Positions 1 through 8,501 of a stretch of DNA of 64,000 bases are shown here, in pieces. The notes under the pieces were generated by a model, which made no database searches, was not told the origin of the DNA, and worked only from the letters and a program-made list of their open reading frames with translations. The translations under genes were made by a program, and so were the position numbers. Position 1 is the first letter of the stretch. Each line of letters starts with the position of its first letter. The stretch covers positions 3,876-67,875 of the forward strand of contig DAIQMR010000009.1 in assembly GCA_036788835.1 (NCBI GenBank), given 5' to 3'. The DNA comes from JALCSJ01 sp036788835. GTDB taxonomy: Bacteria; Bacillota; Negativicutes; Acidaminococcales; Acidaminococcaceae.

Positions 1-780
1 GGTGATGCAGTTGCTGTTGAGACACACATTGTTTGTCACGTTTGCGATACGTGCCGGAACGGCAATGAACATGTTTGCCCCAATACTAAGGTTGTTGGCG
101 TAAGCCGCGATGGTGCTTTTGCCGAATATATAAGCGTTCCGGCGGAAAATGCCATTGTTTTCAAAAAGTTTTCCAGCTGGGAAGTACTGAGTTTAATGGA
201 GCCTTTTGTAGCATCTGTTCATGCGGCAACCCAATTTTCCGTAGTAGGTAAGACCGTGGCAGTCAGTGGTTGCGGACCGCTGGGCGATATGGGGATTGCA
301 GTAGCCAAATTCTGCGGTGCAGCCAAGGTTATTGCTTTGGAACCGAATGCCAGCCGTGGGAAATTGGCTTTAGAGATTGGCGCAGATGCTCTTGTAGATC
401 CTGTTAAAGAAGATGTTAACAAGGCAGTTCCTGCCGCTAACGATGGTAATAAAGTTGATATAGTGCTGGACTATTCCGGCAACGTAGGAGCTATTGCAGC
501 CAGTATCGGTTATATTCAACCGGAAGGACAAATCGCAGTTCTTGGTTTGTCTGGCAAAAACCTTTCTTTCCAACTGGATAAATTCGTGTATAGCGGTCTA
601 ACTCTGAAAGGCATAGCCGGCCGTCGTATGTACAAAGACTGGGTTACAGCTAAAGGGTTGTTAGCAGGAGGCTTGGATTTAAGCAAGATAGTCAGCCATA
701 AATTACCCATGTCAGAGTTCCAAGAAGGATTACGCTTAATGGAAGTCGGAGAATGCTGTAAGTGTGTATTAATACCGTAG
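1..780 (+). CDS. L-threonine 3-dehydrogenase-like zinc alcohol dehydrogenase (5' end outside window)
   Basis: The reading frame is open from base 1, so the N-terminal part with the catalytic zinc ligands lies upstream of the window. What is visible starts at the structural zinc loop (four cysteines spaced CX2CX2CX7C, roughly codons 13-26), followed by an ALDE-like substrate-domain stretch (GAFAEYISVP) and a Rossmann fold with the GCGPLG nucleotide loop near codon 90. These features fit medium-chain dehydrogenases, with Tdh the closest I recognise: it oxidises threonine to 2-amino-3-ketobutyrate with NAD. A sorbitol- or butanediol-type dehydrogenase remains possible because the substrate residues are off-window. 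No terminator follows directly; a hairpin repeat lies downstream. Confidence 0.75.
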   Translation, partial: GDAVAVETHIVCHVCDTCRNGNEHVCPNTKVVGVSRDGAFAEYISVPAENAIVFKKFSSWEVLSLMEPFVASVHAATQFSVVGKTVAVSGCGPLGDMGIAVAKFCGAAKVIALEPNASRGKLALEIGADALVDPVKEDVNKAVPAANDGNKVDIVLDYSGNVGAIAASIGYIQPEGQIAVLGLSGKNLSFQLDKFVYSGLTLKGIAGRRMYKDWVTAKGLLAGGLDLSKIVSHKLPMSEFQEGLRLMEVGECCKCVLIP

Positions 781-812
781 TATATAGTTGCACGGCAGGA
801 AAACCACAGTAT

Positions 813-908
813 ATACTCTCGCCACTTAATCACTATGTGATTCAAGGTGGAGGCTTCTTGACAATGTTTAGATAAATATCATAATAAAAATTATGCCGTT
901 GACATAAA
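813..908 (+). repeat. Dispersed intergenic repeat, copy A
   Basis: The stretch begins ATACTCTCGCC, contains a small palindrome (AATCAC-tat-GTGATT, 828-842), continues with CTTGACAATGTTTAGATAAA (857-876) and ends with TTGACATAAA (899-908). The same ordered blocks occur in copy B at 23317-23406, and the hairpin half occurs reversed in copy C at 37367-37413. No coding potential is visible. Confidence 0.7.
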
Positions 909-930
909 GAGAAAAGTAGATTATTATAAT
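899..930 (+). promoter_or_regulatory. Candidate promoter of the SSS symporter
   Basis: TTGACA at 899-904 and TATAAT at 925-930 are separated by 20 bases, longer than the usual 16-18, so strength is uncertain. The -35 hexamer lies in the last block of dispersed repeat copy A, so the repeat may supply the promoter. It is the only good promoter candidate between the previous gene and the symporter. Confidence 0.45.
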
Positions 931-945
931 AAACATATAGACAGC

Positions 946-984
946 AGAGACGCTTGAACGTAAAAATTCAAGTGTCTCTTTTTT
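946..984 (+). terminator. Intrinsic-terminator-like hairpin in the leader of the SSS gene
   Basis: A 13-bp stem (946-958 with 967-979, one G-T pair) with an 8-base loop is followed by a run of six T. It sits downstream of the candidate promoter and ends only 20 bases before the symporter start, so it would act as a leader attenuator rather than a simple end-of-gene terminator. Confidence 0.7.
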
Positions 985-1004
985 AAAAAACATGAGGGGG
1001 ATTT

Positions 1005-2468
1005 ATGATGAGTGGATCAGGGATTATTGGAGCAATTGTTTTAGTGTACATGGCTTTGATGTTGTTTATTGGTTGGTATTCTCAAACCAAAATTTCATCA
1101 AACAGCGATTTCATGGTGGCAGGACGTAGGCTGGGACCTGTTTTAATGGCAGGAACTTTGGCCGCTACAGAAATAGGCGGCGGCAGCTCTCTGGGCGTTG
1201 TACAGCAGGGCATGGATAAATATGGTATCAGCGCAGCCTGGTATGTTATTTCCATGGGATTGGCTTTCGTTATTCTATCCTTTTTGGCACCTAAGTTCCG
1301 TGCGGCCAATGTGAAGACAGTGCCGGAATATTTTCGCCGTCGGTATGGTAAGGGTGCCGGTCTTATTACTGCAATTATTATGTTTTTACCTTTAATAGGC
1401 TTAACAGCCGGCCAAATGATTGCTTCTGCGGTTATTTTGTCCACTATTATGGGCATTAGTTTTGACATTTCCGTTATAGCTGTTTGCATTATTGTTACAG
1501 TATATTCTGTTATGGGTGGTATGTGGAGTGTTACCCTTACAGACTTTGTTCAGGTTTTCTTTATTGTAGTAGGTATGGCGATTGCTATTCCTTATGCTGT
1601 AGATTTAGCAGGAGGCTGGGATAAAGTGGTGGCTTCTGTTCCTGCCACGGAATTTGATGTTTTCCATGGATATGGGATTACCGATATTATAGCTTTAACT
1701 ATCATGTATATTACGACTTTTACGGTTGGGCAGGAGGCTGTATCCCGCTATTATTCCGCCAGAGATGGGAAGGCGGCACAACAGGGTTCTATTGTTGCGG
1801 CTCTTATTAACTTTATTTATGGTTTTATTCCGGCCATTTTAGGGGTTATTGTTCTGGCCCTAATCAATATGGGTTCCTTCAGTGCTCAGGAGTTTGCTAA
1901 AGTCGGTTCCCGCTATGCATTGCCTATTTTGGCCCAGGAAGCCATGCCTCCTGTGATTTGCGGTGTCTTGTTTGCCGGTATTATTTCCGCTACCATGTCC
2001 AGTGCGGACTCGGATTTACTGGGCGCAGGTTCAATTTTTGCCAATGATATTTATAGAGAAGTAATCAAACCGGAAGCTACGGATAAAGAAGTAATGAGAG
2101 TGGCACAGATTGTTATGGTGGCCAGTGGGGGGCTTTCCTTGGTGGTTGCGCTGCTTAATACTTCAAGCATTATCACAATATTAATGTTCTCCTTCACACT
2201 CCGTGCGGCCGGAGCCTTCTTCCCATATGTAATGGGTCATTACTGGAAAGGTGCCTCTTTGGCCGGAACCATTGCTTCTCTTATAGGTGGTACTGTAGTG
2301 GTAGTTTATTTGGAAAAAATTTCTAAAGGTATGCTTTTTGGTGTCAAAGTTGGCCAGCCGATTTTGCCCGGTCTTTTGGTGGCTTTAATTGCTTTCGTGG
2401 TGTTTTCTAAATTATTCCCACCCAAGGAATTCACTACTGAATTGGCTCCTGATGCTCATGAATCATAA
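1005..2468 (+). CDS. Sodium:solute symporter (SSS family)
   Basis: A 487-residue polytopic membrane protein with about 13 hydrophobic segments. The N-terminal stretch containing SDFMVAGRRLGP and the following glycine-rich segment ending GGGSSLG are the signature of SSS carriers (PutP, PanF and relatives), which import organic solutes with sodium. The sequence does not reveal the substrate; the threonine-dehydrogenase-like gene upstream is compatible with an amino acid or organic acid but proves nothing. The start has a very strong ribosome site (GAGGGGG) four bases upstream; ATG codons at 1005 and 1008 are both possible. Expression probably depends on read-through of the leader hairpin at 946-984. 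A strong terminator follows. Confidence 0.9.
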   Translation: MMSGSGIIGAIVLVYMALMLFIGWYSQTKISSNSDFMVAGRRLGPVLMAGTLAATEIGGGSSLGVVQQGMDKYGISAAWYVISMGLAFVILSFLAPKFRAANVKTVPEYFRRRYGKGAGLITAIIMFLPLIGLTAGQMIASAVILSTIMGISFDISVIAVCIIVTVYSVMGGMWSVTLTDFVQVFFIVVGMAIAIPYAVDLAGGWDKVVASVPATEFDVFHGYGITDIIALTIMYITTFTVGQEAVSRYYSARDGKAAQQGSIVAALINFIYGFIPAILGVIVLALINMGSFSAQEFAKVGSRYALPILAQEAMPPVICGVLFAGIISATMSSADSDLLGAGSIFANDIYREVIKPEATDKEVMRVAQIVMVASGGLSLVVALLNTSSIITILMFSFTLRAAGAFFPYVMGHYWKGASLAGTIASLIGGTVVVVYLEKISKGMLFGVKVGQPILPGLLVALIAFVVFSKLFPPKEFTTELAPDAHES

Positions 2469-2535
2469 TTATACAAAAGAATAAGCACTGTTAAGAAGCA
2501 AAGAAAATGCTCGTTGCCGGAGGAAGACTTCCGGG

Positions 2536-2577
2536 AAAAGAGTGAACAAAGGGCCGGCCCTTTTGTTCACTCTTTTC
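2536..2577 (+). terminator. Intrinsic terminator after the SSS gene
   Basis: An almost perfect palindrome centred on GGGCCGGCCC, with about 18 paired bases and A/T tails on both sides (AAAAGAGTGAAC paired with GTTCACTCTTTT). It can serve both strands. Confidence 0.85.
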
Positions 2578-2643
2578 TTGTCTTCTTAAATAGTGTAGAA
2601 TATGGATAGGCGTTAAAATAACATGTAAAGCCGGGTGATGACT

Positions 2644-3981
2644 ATGGAACAATTACAAGAATTGTTAAAGGATAATAAAATACATGAGTTACGAAGTCGC
2701 CTGAGTGATAAAAATGTTATAGATATTGCCGAATTTTGCAATGAGCTCACTGAAGAAGAGTGCATGAAGCTATTCAGGTTCCTGCCCAAGGCAGTCTGCG
2801 CCGATGTGTTTGCCCATCTGGATTCTGCCAAGCAGAAAAAAATACTAGAAAGCATTACCGATAGTGAAATGACTTACCTGATTAATGATCTGGCTATTGA
2901 TGATGCGGTAGATGTGGTTGAGGAAATGCCTGCCAATATTGTGGCAAAAATTTTACAGGTATCCGAGCCTGATACCAGAAAACTAATCAACCAGTATTTG
3001 AAATACCCGGATAATAGCGCCGGCAGCGTTATGACGGCAGAATATATTTCTATTAAAAACGATATGAATGTAGGACAGGCTCTGGCCCAAATTAAAGAAG
3101 AGGGGCAGGATAGCGCTGCTTTTGACAATTGCTATGTTATAGATGGTCAGCGTACTTTGCTGGGATTTATCCCCTTTAAGACACTGGTTTTCGGCAATGA
3201 TGATTTATCTGTGGCTAAGGTCATGGACAAAGACGTGGTCAGTGCCCAGACTAATATGGACAGAGAACAGGTGGCAGAACTTTTCAGAAAATATGATTTA
3301 ACATCTCTGCCTATTGTGGATACGGAAAACCGCTTGGTTGGCATTATTACTGTTGATGATATCGTGGACGTAATTGATGAAGAAAATACCGAAGATTTCC
3401 ATAAGATGTCCGCTATGACGCCTTCAGATACAGACTATATGGATGCAGGGATATTTAATTTAGCCAAGCATAGAATACTGTGGCTCATGGTTTTAATGTT
3501 GTCGGCAACCTTTACCGGTAATATTATCCGCAAATATGAAGATGTGCTTCAGTCAGTAGTATTGCTGGCAGCATATATTCCCATGCTTATGGATACCGGC
3601 GGTAATGCCGGTTCTCAGTCGGCTACATTGGTAATTCGTGGGTTGGCACTGGGTGAAATTGAAATTAAAGATTTGCCGGAAATTATCTGGAAAGAATTTG
3701 GGGTAAGTATAGTAGTGGGCGTGGCTTTGGCAGTGGTTAATTTTATCAGGATTATGCTTTTTGACCATGTTGCTCCCTTGGTCGCCATGGTAGTATGCAT
3801 TAGCTTATTCTGCACGGTCATTCTGGCGGAAATCGTGGGCGGTATGCTGCCTATCCTGGCCAAGGCCTGTCACCTTGACCCGGCTATTATGGCCAGTCCC
3901 TTGATTACCACCATTGTAGATGCCTGCGCCTTACTGATTTTCTTCGGACTTTCTACGCATATTTTGCATTTAGCCTATTAG
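2644..3981 (+). CDS. mgtE: Magnesium transporter MgtE
   Basis: The protein has the full MgtE order: an N-terminal helical superhelix domain (about residues 1-125), a tandem CBS pair (about 130-250, including VGIITVDDIVDVIDEE) and a five-helix membrane domain with the PMLMDTGGNAGSQS segment that lines the ion path. In characterised MgtE channels the cytosolic domains sense magnesium and close the pore when it is abundant. Length (445 residues) matches the family. Start codons at 2635 (GTG), 2638 and 2644 (ATG) are possible; I prefer 2644 because CCGGG lies at normal distance. No M-box riboswitch is visible upstream: only about 60 bases separate the preceding terminator from the start. Confidence 0.95.
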   Translation: MEQLQELLKDNKIHELRSRLSDKNVIDIAEFCNELTEEECMKLFRFLPKAVCADVFAHLDSAKQKKILESITDSEMTYLINDLAIDDAVDVVEEMPANIVAKILQVSEPDTRKLINQYLKYPDNSAGSVMTAEYISIKNDMNVGQALAQIKEEGQDSAAFDNCYVIDGQRTLLGFIPFKTLVFGNDDLSVAKVMDKDVVSAQTNMDREQVAELFRKYDLTSLPIVDTENRLVGIITVDDIVDVIDEENTEDFHKMSAMTPSDTDYMDAGIFNLAKHRILWLMVLMLSATFTGNIIRKYEDVLQSVVLLAAYIPMLMDTGGNAGSQSATLVIRGLALGEIEIKDLPEIIWKEFGVSIVVGVALAVVNFIRIMLFDHVAPLVAMVVCISLFCTVILAEIVGGMLPILAKACHLDPAIMASPLITTIVDACALLIFFGLSTHILHLAY

Positions 3982-4065
3982 AATGTGCTAGTTTGGGTAT
4001 GGTACTGCTTTGTTGCTTTTTTTCTTGCTTGTTATTTGCTATAATATGAAGGCGAGGTGGAGGGT

Positions 4066-4497
4066 ATGTTAAAGGTGCGGTTTGTTATAGATATCGCTAT
4101 GGCAATATGCTGGTTTTTAACATTGAAATATAAACTGTTATGGGCAGGGCACGAATACGTGGGTATGCTGCTTTTTGTTTTGTTTATCATACATATTGTT
4201 TTAAACAGACGCTGGTTTGCTAATCTGGGTAAAGGCACTTATAACAGAGCACGAACCTTACGGACTGTTATTAACATAGGTTTACTGGTAACCATGATTA
4301 CTGTTATATTTTCTGCGCCATTTATTGCCAGGACTTTTGAGATTGGCGCAAAAGGTTATCTGAGCTGGCCGGTCCTAAAAATGCTGGAAGGTTTGCACAA
4401 AGGTGCCGGGAAGCTTGGTTGTGCCTTAATGGTAGTGCATATGTTTTTACACATACCATTTTTTAAAAATATTTTGCGAAAGGGGAAAACTAATTAA
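4066..4497 (+). CDS. DUF4405-like four-helix membrane protein
   Basis: A 143-residue protein with four predicted membrane helices and histidines near helix ends (HEYVG, IHIVLN, HKGAG, HMFLHIP). The pattern and the N-terminal VIDIAMAICWFLTL stretch resemble DUF4405 proteins, whose histidine arrangement recalls b-type cytochromes; haem binding here is inference. It is followed after three bases by mntP, so the two are probably co-transcribed. A GTG at 4057 is an alternative start, but ATG 4066 has GAGG at proper spacing. An extended -10 (TGCTATAAT, 4037-4045) lies just upstream. Function not established. Confidence 0.7.
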   Translation: MLKVRFVIDIAMAICWFLTLKYKLLWAGHEYVGMLLFVLFIIHIVLNRRWFANLGKGTYNRARTLRTVINIGLLVTMITVIFSAPFIARTFEIGAKGYLSWPVLKMLEGLHKGAGKLGCALMVVHMFLHIPFFKNILRKGKTN

Positions 4498-4500
4498 AGC

Positions 4501-5055
4501 ATGAAGTTTATTCTCTTATTGTTGCTGTCCGCTTCTCTTTCCATGGACGCATTTGCCGTGGCTGTTTGTGGCGGCATGGGATTGGCGGAGGTTACAAGAA
4601 AAAAGGCCTTAGGCATACGTTTTGGCCTGTGGTTTGGCGGGTTTCAAGCCTTGATGCCAATTATCGGTTACTATATGGCTTTTTATTTTAAAGACTATAT
4701 TCAGGCCTATGACCACTGGATGGCTTTTGGCTTATTATGCTACATAGGTATCGGTATGATTAAAGCCAAGCCGGAAGGCTGCCCTGTAGCAACAAACTAT
4801 ACAACGAAAAAAATGTGCCTCCTGGCCGTTGCTACCAGTATAGATGCCATGGCCGTAGGTATTAGCCTGGCTTTATTGGGAACGTATATTTTGCTGCCGG
4901 CTTTTGTTATCGGCTTTGTGACATTTGTCTTTTCCTATGTGGGTTGTCTTTGCGGCACCAAGATAGGCCAGTTGGGCCAACGTAAAGCAGAGTGTCTTGG
5001 CGGGCTGATCTTGATTCTTATTGGCTGCCATGTTTTGTATGAACATTTACATTAA
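4501..5055 (+). CDS. mntP: Manganese efflux pump MntP
   Basis: A 184-residue, six-helix inner-membrane protein. The two internally related halves each carry the family's Asp-containing motif: SMDAFAVAVCGG near residue 14 and TSIDAMAVGISLAL near residue 113. These aspartates are the conserved membrane residues of MntP, which exports excess Mn(II). Length is typical. It begins three bases after the DUF4405-like gene. No yybP-ykoY (manganese) riboswitch is visible upstream of the pair. A repeat-protein gene follows after 15 bases, so this may be the middle of a longer transcript. Confidence 0.92.
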   Translation: MKFILLLLLSASLSMDAFAVAVCGGMGLAEVTRKKALGIRFGLWFGGFQALMPIIGYYMAFYFKDYIQAYDHWMAFGLLCYIGIGMIKAKPEGCPVATNYTTKKMCLLAVATSIDAMAVGISLALLGTYILLPAFVIGFVTFVFSYVGCLCGTKIGQLGQRKAECLGGLILILIGCHVLYEHLH

Positions 5056-5070
5056 AATCGAGGACATACC

Positions 5071-5880
5071 ATGAAAGAAGAAGAAGCTCTTAAATTGCTG
5101 CGTTTTAATCCCTATGCTTTGGAACAATTTCCGGAGCCTACAGTGGCCATGTGTTTTCAGGCCTTAAGGGAAAATGGCGCAGCAATTCAATTTATAAAAA
5201 AACCTACAGAGAAGATGCAGGAAATGGCCATAGAAAAAACACCGGGAGCCTTGACCTACATTATCCATCCTTCTGAAAGACTGCTGGAATTAGCTGTCAA
5301 AAGCGGCTGGAATAATCTGGACTATGTGGAGCATCCCTCCGAAAAGCTTATTCGCCTGGCCCTTGAACAATCAGGCTGGGCGATTAAGTATGCCATTCAT
5401 CCCAGCGAAGAACTACAGATTTTAGCTGTGGAGAAAGATTATGATGCCATTAAATACATTGCTCATCCCAGTACTAAAGTACAGGCTCATGCCCTAAAGA
5501 ATAATTATGAGGCACTGCGCTATATTAAAGAGCCGGATTATCAGGTGACTTGTGCGGTTGTAAAAGAATATCCCCAGGCTATAAAACTATTACCGGAGAT
5601 CGGCAAAAAAGATTTTTTGGGATTCCTCCGTATGAATGTGGGAGTCATGAAATATAAGTCGGAAGATTTGGAACTGACCAAGGCAGAAGTGGAAGGAGTT
5701 TTACGGGAAGAATTGTCTAAGGAAGATGTGCCGGAAGACTATGTCCGTTCTTTTGTCCAATGCGCAGAAATAGAGCCAACCAGTCAGATATTTCCTTTAG
5801 ACAAACTCTCTTTGATTTATAAATACGGCAGTTGGCGGGCTAAAAAGATTACTGTGGCTGAACAATTGGTTAATAAATAA
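5071..5880 (+). CDS. Protein of 22-23-residue helical repeats (DUF4116-like)
   Basis: The first about 175 residues are a tandem array of six to seven degenerate 22-23-residue units built on the pattern A(I/L)xYIxHPSExLxxLAVExxxx; successive copies contain TYIIHPSERLLELAV, DYVEHPSEKLIRLAL, KYAIHPSEELQILAV and KYIAHPSTKVQAHAL. This resembles DUF4116-type repeats, which are thought to form a helical scaffold for protein binding. The C-terminal about 95 residues are charged and show no motif I know. No signal peptide or membrane helix is present, so it should be cytosolic. It lies 15 bases after mntP and 54 before the MoxR ATPase gene. A substrate or adaptor role for the ATPase/VWA pair is a guess from context. 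Confidence 0.75.
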   Translation: MKEEEALKLLRFNPYALEQFPEPTVAMCFQALRENGAAIQFIKKPTEKMQEMAIEKTPGALTYIIHPSERLLELAVKSGWNNLDYVEHPSEKLIRLALEQSGWAIKYAIHPSEELQILAVEKDYDAIKYIAHPSTKVQAHALKNNYEALRYIKEPDYQVTCAVVKEYPQAIKLLPEIGKKDFLGFLRMNVGVMKYKSEDLELTKAEVEGVLREELSKEDVPEDYVRSFVQCAEIEPTSQIFPLDKLSLIYKYGSWRAKKITVAEQLVNK

Positions 5881-5934
5881 GATAATCCGGTATGGACACG
5901 GTTTAAAAATAAGTAAGGACAATAGGAGATAAGC

Positions 5935-7002
5935 ATGAATTACAATGAAGCTTTGGAAGGCGTGGAATTAGTTCTGGAGGCCGATGCAGTACCTCTTCTG
6001 GTTGGTGCTACAGGTATAGGCAAGACGACTCTGGCTAAAGAGATTGCGGATAAATATAAATGGAGCTTGATTTCCATTGACGGCAATCTGCTTAAGGAAG
6101 GAGAAATCGGTGGCTTGCCAACCATTGATACACAAACCACTGTTTATGCCTACCATTATAAGCTCCATCAGATTGATGAAATGACGGATGCCGGGAGGAC
6201 GGTACTTTTATTTATTGATGAAATAAATCGTTGCGAGCATGCTGTTCAACAGGAGCTCATGAATCTGATCCTTAACAGAGAAATTAATGGTTACGTAATG
6301 CCTAAGTCAGTAAAAATTATTGCTGCCATGAATCCATCTGATACCTATGATTATCAGACGGTGGAAATGGATAAGGCACAGGTGAATCGCTTTGTCTGGC
6401 TCTATCTGGAACCGGATTATCTCCAATGGCTGGAATGGGCGGAGGGAGCAGGTATAGAAGATAAAATAAAAGAATTCATCGCCACCTATCCGGAATATCT
6501 TTCCAAAGAGAATGATGACATTTCTGCTACACCCAGAAGCTATGAGCGAATTTCCAAAATTTATAGTATCTATAAGGCAAAAAAGGATTTTTCCTCGAAA
6601 GTATTTTTTAATGTGCTGGCCGGTAATGTGGGAAAGCTCATAGCTACTGAATTGGTGAATTTTCTCAAAGGGGATTTTAAACAGCTGCTTACTTACAAAG
6701 AAATCTTTGCCGGCGATAGATTGTCTCATGATGTGGTGAAACGGGTGAAAGAGGAAAGCCCTACACGTCTGTATTTAACCATGCACAATATTTGCAAGGA
6801 ATTGGAAATGAAGCTGGGGGAAAGTAATAATCCCCAAGAATTTATTGATAGATTGGTAGAGGTTTTGCAATTTTATCCTGTGGATTTGCAAATCGGTTTA
6901 ATGAAATATATTAGGAATAACTTGCCCAGGCTGGGGAAAGCCGCTATGGAAAACAAGAACTTCGTGGATAATTATTTTCAGGCCAGAGGCATAGCAAGGT
7001 GA
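5935..7002 (+). CDS. MoxR-type AAA+ ATPase
   Basis: 355 residues. Walker A (GATGIGKTTL) is at about residues 23-32, Walker B (LLFIDEINR) at about 91-99, and sensor 1 (AAMNPSD) near 128; an arginine-rich sensor region lies near residue 205 (ATPRSYERI). This arrangement is that of MoxR/RavA-like AAA+ ATPases, which act as ATP-driven chaperones on partner proteins carrying VWA domains. Exactly such a partner starts four bases downstream, so the two very likely form one complex. The start has a good ribosome site (AGGAG). The client is unknown. Confidence 0.9.
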   Translation: MNYNEALEGVELVLEADAVPLLVGATGIGKTTLAKEIADKYKWSLISIDGNLLKEGEIGGLPTIDTQTTVYAYHYKLHQIDEMTDAGRTVLLFIDEINRCEHAVQQELMNLILNREINGYVMPKSVKIIAAMNPSDTYDYQTVEMDKAQVNRFVWLYLEPDYLQWLEWAEGAGIEDKIKEFIATYPEYLSKENDDISATPRSYERISKIYSIYKAKKDFSSKVFFNVLAGNVGKLIATELVNFLKGDFKQLLTYKEIFAGDRLSHDVVKRVKEESPTRLYLTMHNICKELEMKLGESNNPQEFIDRLVEVLQFYPVDLQIGLMKYIRNNLPRLGKAAMENKNFVDNYFQARGIAR

Positions 7003-7006
7003 TAGG

Positions 7007-8455
7007 ATGTACGAAGCACTAGTAAAAGAAAGCATTATCTGTTATGACAAAATATATAACTGGGTCAAAACTGCCGAGCAAAAAAAGCCTGCTTATGAGG
7101 CTCTTACCAAAAAGCCTGAGCCAATAATCCTGCCTGCTGACCTGTCTGCCGAGTTTTTGGCTTTTATAGATAAAATCAGCATGAACTTAATGGAGCAGCG
7201 GGAAAATTTTTACGGCTATTTTCTTCTGCAAATGACCAGGAAAATAGACCTTTATCTAGCCAGCCCTACCGGAGTGAATTTTACGGGAGGTAAATTTATG
7301 CTGTATTTTAATCCTCTCATTTTCCTGTCTCTTACTGTTGAGCAAATGTTTACCAGCTTGCAGCACGAAATACTCCATTTGGTTTCACTCCACTTGCAAA
7401 GAGTGAGATCCTTGCAGGGAAAATATAGCAAACTTGCCATTAATCTGGCTATGGATTTAACGGTAAACAATTATTTGACTAATCTGCCTCCGGACGGAGT
7501 GACTCTGGCTTTTGTCAATAAAAAATATTGCATTAAATTAAATCCCTATGAATCATTGGAATTTTATGTGGAGGCGTTGGAAAAAGCCATAAAGACACCT
7601 AAAGCCCCAAACCATGACGAAACAGGGGAAGACGAGGACAGATCTGAGCCGGTAGAGGGCGAGGTTTCCTATAAATTTCTGCCTAATGATACTCATGACC
7701 TATGGAAAGCCAATGAAACAGTGGAGGAAGGGGTTTTAAACAGTTTCCTGGAACAATATGTAGATGGTTCTGCCCGAGGCAAATTAGTGGGACATGTAGC
7801 AACACTGGTAAAAATTCTGCGTGATTCCCTTCACGAATTGCCTTGGCAAAAATATTTGCGTAAAATGCTGGGTTCTTTGGCTACAGATTACAAACATACT
7901 ACAGCCAGAAGAAACAGAAGACAGCCTAACAGGCTGGATTTGCCCGGCAGGCTCAGAAGGTTTCAGCCCAAGGTGGGAGTGGCACTGGACGTGAGCGGTA
8001 GTATCAGCGATGAAGAATTCAAACAGGCCATGAAAGAAGTATTAGGACTGGTTCGTACCTATAAACAAGCCATTACAGTAATAGAATGTGATGATAGGAT
8101 TCGCCGAGTGTATAAAGTAAGGTCTTTTCATGATATACAAGACCGGTTTAAAGAAAAAGGTGGTACGGCCTATTCTCCCGTTATTGAACTGGCAAATAAA
8201 GAAAAGTTTGATTTATTGGTGTACTTTACTGATGGCCAGGGAGAGGAAAAACTTACCAGGGAACCCAAGGGATTCAAAATATTGTGGGTTCTATCAGGGG
8301 ATGGGGAAAAGCTGTCCATAGGGGATAAATACGGTATTGTGAAAAAACTTAAACCTATTGCCGTAACCAGTAGTATTTTAGACGCATATGATGTGGAACA
8401 AGGCGGGTTTTCTATGAACCATCAAGAAGAAATTGCTTTAGGTCATGAATATTAA
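7007..8455 (+). CDS. VWA-like protein with N-terminal metallopeptidase-like domain (DUF2201 type)
   Basis: 482 residues. The N-terminal half contains an HEXXH zinc-site motif (HEILH, about residue 119) with a further histidine six residues on (LVSLH), resembling the putative metallopeptidase region of DUF2201 proteins. A charged linker at about 200-225 leads to a C-terminal VWA-like domain whose metal-ion-dependent adhesion motif DVSGS is near residue 328 and FTDGQG near 407. Proteins of this type are regularly paired with MoxR ATPases, as here (4-base gap). Proteolytic activity has not been shown as far as I know; VWA-bound metal usually mediates protein contact. A terminator follows. Confidence 0.85.
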   Translation: MYEALVKESIICYDKIYNWVKTAEQKKPAYEALTKKPEPIILPADLSAEFLAFIDKISMNLMEQRENFYGYFLLQMTRKIDLYLASPTGVNFTGGKFMLYFNPLIFLSLTVEQMFTSLQHEILHLVSLHLQRVRSLQGKYSKLAINLAMDLTVNNYLTNLPPDGVTLAFVNKKYCIKLNPYESLEFYVEALEKAIKTPKAPNHDETGEDEDRSEPVEGEVSYKFLPNDTHDLWKANETVEEGVLNSFLEQYVDGSARGKLVGHVATLVKILRDSLHELPWQKYLRKMLGSLATDYKHTTARRNRRQPNRLDLPGRLRRFQPKVGVALDVSGSISDEEFKQAMKEVLGLVRTYKQAITVIECDDRIRRVYKVRSFHDIQDRFKEKGGTAYSPVIELANKEKFDLLVYFTDGQGEEKLTREPKGFKILWVLSGDGEKLSIGDKYGIVKKLKPIAVTSSILDAYDVEQGGFSMNHQEEIALGHEY

Positions 8456-8485
8456 AAAAGCTGGCGAAATATTCGCCAGCTTTTT
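8455..8485. terminator. Bidirectional terminator between the VWA gene and the AdhE-domain paralogue
   Basis: Perfect palindrome AAAAAGCTGGCGAA-ata-TTCGCCAGCTTTTT between two converging genes. A and T tracts on both sides make it usable from either strand. Confidence 0.9.
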
Positions 8486-8501
8486 ACTTTGCTTACTATT
8501 T

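Noticed and set aside
2469..2643. Possible magnesium (M-box) riboswitch before mgtE
   Set aside because: Only about 60 bases remain between the SSS terminator and the start, too short for an M-box, and no motif is visible.
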